Assembly (NCBI GenBank): GCA_023434145.1
Contig: JAEYTI010000025.1
Location: 1 to 61,639 of the forward strand
From: Chloroflexota bacterium
GTDB lineage: Bacteria; Chloroflexota; Anaerolineae; Anaerolineales; Anaerolineaceae
Length of the DNA: 61,639 nucleotides
Direction of reading: 5' to 3'
This document shows positions 59,722 to 61,639 of the stretch, piece after piece. The position numbers and the translations under genes were made by a program. How positions within the stretch are numbered: position 1 is the first letter of the stretch; every line of letters starts with the position of its first letter. The notes beneath the pieces are model-generated. The model had not been told where the DNA came from. It searched no databases and worked only from the letters and a program-made list of their open reading frames with translations.

Positions 59722-61639
59722 ATGAAAGCCCACGAATTACCAAAGGCATACGATTTTCATGCCACCGAGCAGCGCATCTACCAGTGGTGGGAAAAGAGCG
59801 GCTACTTCCAGCCGTCCAACGACCCGAACAAGCCCGGTTTTGACGCATCTGTCGAGCCGTTTGTCATTTCCATTCCTCCCGCGAACGTCACTGGAGAGCT
59901 GCACCTGGGGCATGCCATGTTTGTCTCCATGGAAGATTTGATGATTCGCTACCACCGCATGAAGGGCATTCCCACGCTGTGGCTGCCCGGCACTGACCAT
60001 GCGGGCATCGCCACGCAGTTACAGGTGGAGAAAGCGCTGGCAGCCGAGGGTAAGAAGCGCGAAGAACTGGGTCGCGAAGCGTTTGAGGAGCGCATGTGGG
60101 CGTGGAAAGAAAAATACGGCGGCCTCATTACCCAGCAGATCCGCCGCCTGGGCGCCTCTTGTGATTGGGACCGTGAGCGGTTCACGCTGGACGAGGGTCT
60201 ATCGATAGCCGTGCGCGAGGCCTTCGTGCGCCTGTACGAAAAGGGCCTCATCTACCGCGGCCCGCGCATGATCAACTGGTCGCCAGGGCTGAAGACGGCT
60301 GTCAGCGATCTAGAGGTGGAATACTCGCAGGAGGCGGGCAAGCTGTACTACTTCAAGTACATGCTGGCCGGGTCAGACGAGTACATTGCAGTGGCGACGA
60401 CTCGTCCCGAGACCATCCTGGGCGATACCGCGGTGGCTGTGCACCCGGAAGATGAGCGCTACGCCCGCTATGTGGGCAAGAAAGTGATCGTGCCCATCCT
60501 GGGCCGCGAGATCCCGGTGATCGCTGACGACTATGTGGACAAGGAGTTTGGCACTGGCGCGCTCAAGATCACCCCCGGCCACGACCCGAATGACTACATC
60601 ATCGGCCAGCGCCACAACTTGCCGCTGATCTCGATGATGGATAAGGAAGCGCGCGTGAACGAGAACGGCGGTAAATATGCCGGCATGGACCGCTTTGAGG
60701 CGCGCAAGAAGCTGTGGGCAGATATGGCTGAGGCCGGGCTGGTGATTAAGGAAGAACCATATCAGCTCAACGTGCCGCGCACGCAGCGCGGCGGCGAGGT
60801 GGTGGAGCCGATGGTGTCCACCCAGTGGTTCGTGAAGATCCAGCCGCTGGCCGATGCCGCCCTGGAAGTGGTGCGTAATGGTGAGATCCGCATTGTGCCC
60901 GACCGCTTCACCAAGGTGTATTACAACTGGCTGGAGAACATCCAGGATTGGTGCATCAGCCGCCAGCTCTGGTGGGGTCACCGCATCCCGGTGTGGTACT
61001 GCCAGGATTGCAGCGAGGTGATCGTGGCGCGCGAAGACCCCACCGAATGCACCAAGTGTGGCAGCAAGCGCCTGGAACAGGATCCCGACGTGCTCGACAC
61101 GTGGTTCTCCTCTGGACTTTGGCCGTTCTCTACGCTCGGCTGGCCCGAAGAGACGCCCGACTATCAATATTTCTACCCCACCTCAGTGCTCGAGACGGGC
61201 TACGACATCCTGTTCTTCTGGGTGGCGCGCATGATCATGGACGGCCTGGAATTCACCGGTAAGATCCCGTTCCACACGGTGTACCTTCATGGCCTGATCC
61301 GCGATGAGCACGGGCAGAAGATGTCCAAGACCAAGGGTAACGTGATTAACCCGCTGGAGGTCATGGACGAGATGGGCACCGACGCGCTGCGCTTCACCCT
61401 GCTGGTGGGATCGACTCCTGGCAACGACACCAATCTGTCGATCAAGAAGGTGGAGGCGAACCGCAACTTTGCGAACAAGTTGTGGAATGCCGGGCGCTTT
61501 GTGATCGGCGTTCTGGCGGATGCCCCCACGGCTCCGCAAGGTGAGCCGCAGTGGACCCTGGCCGATTCTTGGATTTGGGCGCGAACCAATACCCTGGTGC
61601 GTGATGTGGAGCGCCTGTTCGACAACTATCAGTATGGTG
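59722..61639 (+). CDS. valS: Valyl-tRNA synthetase (3' end outside window)
   Basis: Class I aminoacyl-tRNA synthetase that charges tRNA-Val. About 639 of the usual 880 or so residues lie inside the window. The HIGH motif is in 'IPPANVTGELHLGHAM' (about 52-67), the editing domain in 'TTRPETILGDTAVAVHPEDE' (about 224-243), a zinc knuckle in 'CQDC...CTKC' (about 428-452), and KMSKS reads 'GQKMSKTKGNV' (about 532-542). The start at ATG 59722 has GGAG 6 nt upstream, 60 nt after the T-box terminator. No frameshift or missing element is seen. Confidence 0.97.
   Translation, partial: MKAHELPKAYDFHATEQRIYQWWEKSGYFQPSNDPNKPGFDASVEPFVISIPPANVTGELHLGHAMFVSMEDLMIRYHRMKGIPTLWLPGTDHAGIATQLQVEKALAAEGKKREELGREAFEERMWAWKEKYGGLITQQIRRLGASCDWDRERFTLDEGLSIAVREAFVRLYEKGLIYRGPRMINWSPGLKTAVSDLEVEYSQEAGKLYYFKYMLAGSDEYIAVATTRPETILGDTAVAVHPEDERYARYVGKKVIVPILGREIPVIADDYVDKEFGTGALKITPGHDPNDYIIGQRHNLPLISMMDKEARVNENGGKYAGMDRFEARKKLWADMAEAGLVIKEEPYQLNVPRTQRGGEVVEPMVSTQWFVKIQPLADAALEVVRNGEIRIVPDRFTKVYYNWLENIQDWCISRQLWWGHRIPVWYCQDCSEVIVAREDPTECTKCGSKRLEQDPDVLDTWFSSGLWPFSTLGWPEETPDYQYFYPTSVLETGYDILFFWVARMIMDGLEFTGKIPFHTVYLHGLIRDEHGQKMSKTKGNVINPLEVMDEMGTDALRFTLLVGSTPGNDTNLSIKKVEANRNFANKLWNAGRFVIGVLADAPTAPQGEPQWTLADSWIWARTNTLVRDVERLFDNYQYG

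Overview
The window reads as a stretch of chromosome from a GC-rich bacterium, most likely a member of the Chloroflexota (Anaerolineae-like). This is inferred from gene content and style, not from a marker gene: a LysW carrier-protein amino-acid operon, type I glutamine synthetase next to GlnE, a T-box in front of valS, a MoxR/DUF58/vWA membrane operon, multi-PAS and multi-GAF histidine kinases, and families of intergenic inverted repeats. I found no rRNA, tRNA, CRISPR array, prophage or insertion-sequence transposase.

Layout. 56-1662: two TPR-type proteins. 1720-6870 (minus): a kinase, an OmpR-type regulator and a large receiver-PAS-GAF-kinase protein. 7289-12721 (plus): a trehalose-type compatible-solute operon (GH63-like glycosidase, GT20 synthase, GT4 glycosyltransferase, OtsB phosphatase). 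13135-28204 (minus): one long operon running from a secreted membrane protein through an ABC-2 exporter, a DUF4175-like coiled-coil protein, two lipoprotein paralogues (one broken by a single TGA), MoxR, DUF58 and two vWA membrane proteins. 28427-29752: an amidase. 30057-35487 (minus): lysW-X-Y-Z-J-K, preceded by a promoter, an arginine-rich leader peptide and an intrinsic terminator. 35800-40160 (minus): P-loop kinase, acetyl-CoA synthetase, MocR regulator. 40353-43673 (plus): small protein, aldo/keto reductase, heparinase-like protein. 44003-49467: glnA and glnE, divergent. 49522-52847: GAF kinase and double-receiver LuxR regulator. 52899-54587: cysteine-rich four-helix protein and a divergent multi-spanning membrane protein. 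54830-59251: beta-hydroxyacid dehydrogenase, anchored secreted protein, Mef-like MFS transporter with its own leader peptide and terminator, CPBP protease. 59329 to the end: T-box and valS (cut by the window edge).

How the genes fit together. Nitrogen and amino-acid economy dominates the right-hand two thirds: carrier-protein synthesis of arginine and/or lysine, glutamine synthetase with its adenylyltransferase, and valyl-tRNA synthetase under tRNA control. The most interesting points are regulatory. (1) The LysW operon has the layout of a ribosome-stalling attenuator with five arginine codons in a 29-residue leader peptide. (2) GlnE carries a GlnD-like pair of ACT domains between its two nucleotidyltransferase halves, suggesting that it senses glutamine directly. 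(3) A Mef-like transporter has a second leader-peptide/terminator module. In both modules the leader ATG lies 8 nt past the -10 box, so the leader mRNAs are probably leaderless.

Non-coding DNA. Nearly every gap holds a long near-perfect hairpin, usually of unique sequence. Two repeat families stand out: a roughly 180-190 bp element with long terminal inverted repeats in two convergent gaps, and a nested 'CCTCACCC..CCCTCTCC' inverted-repeat family in which the arms co-vary between copies.
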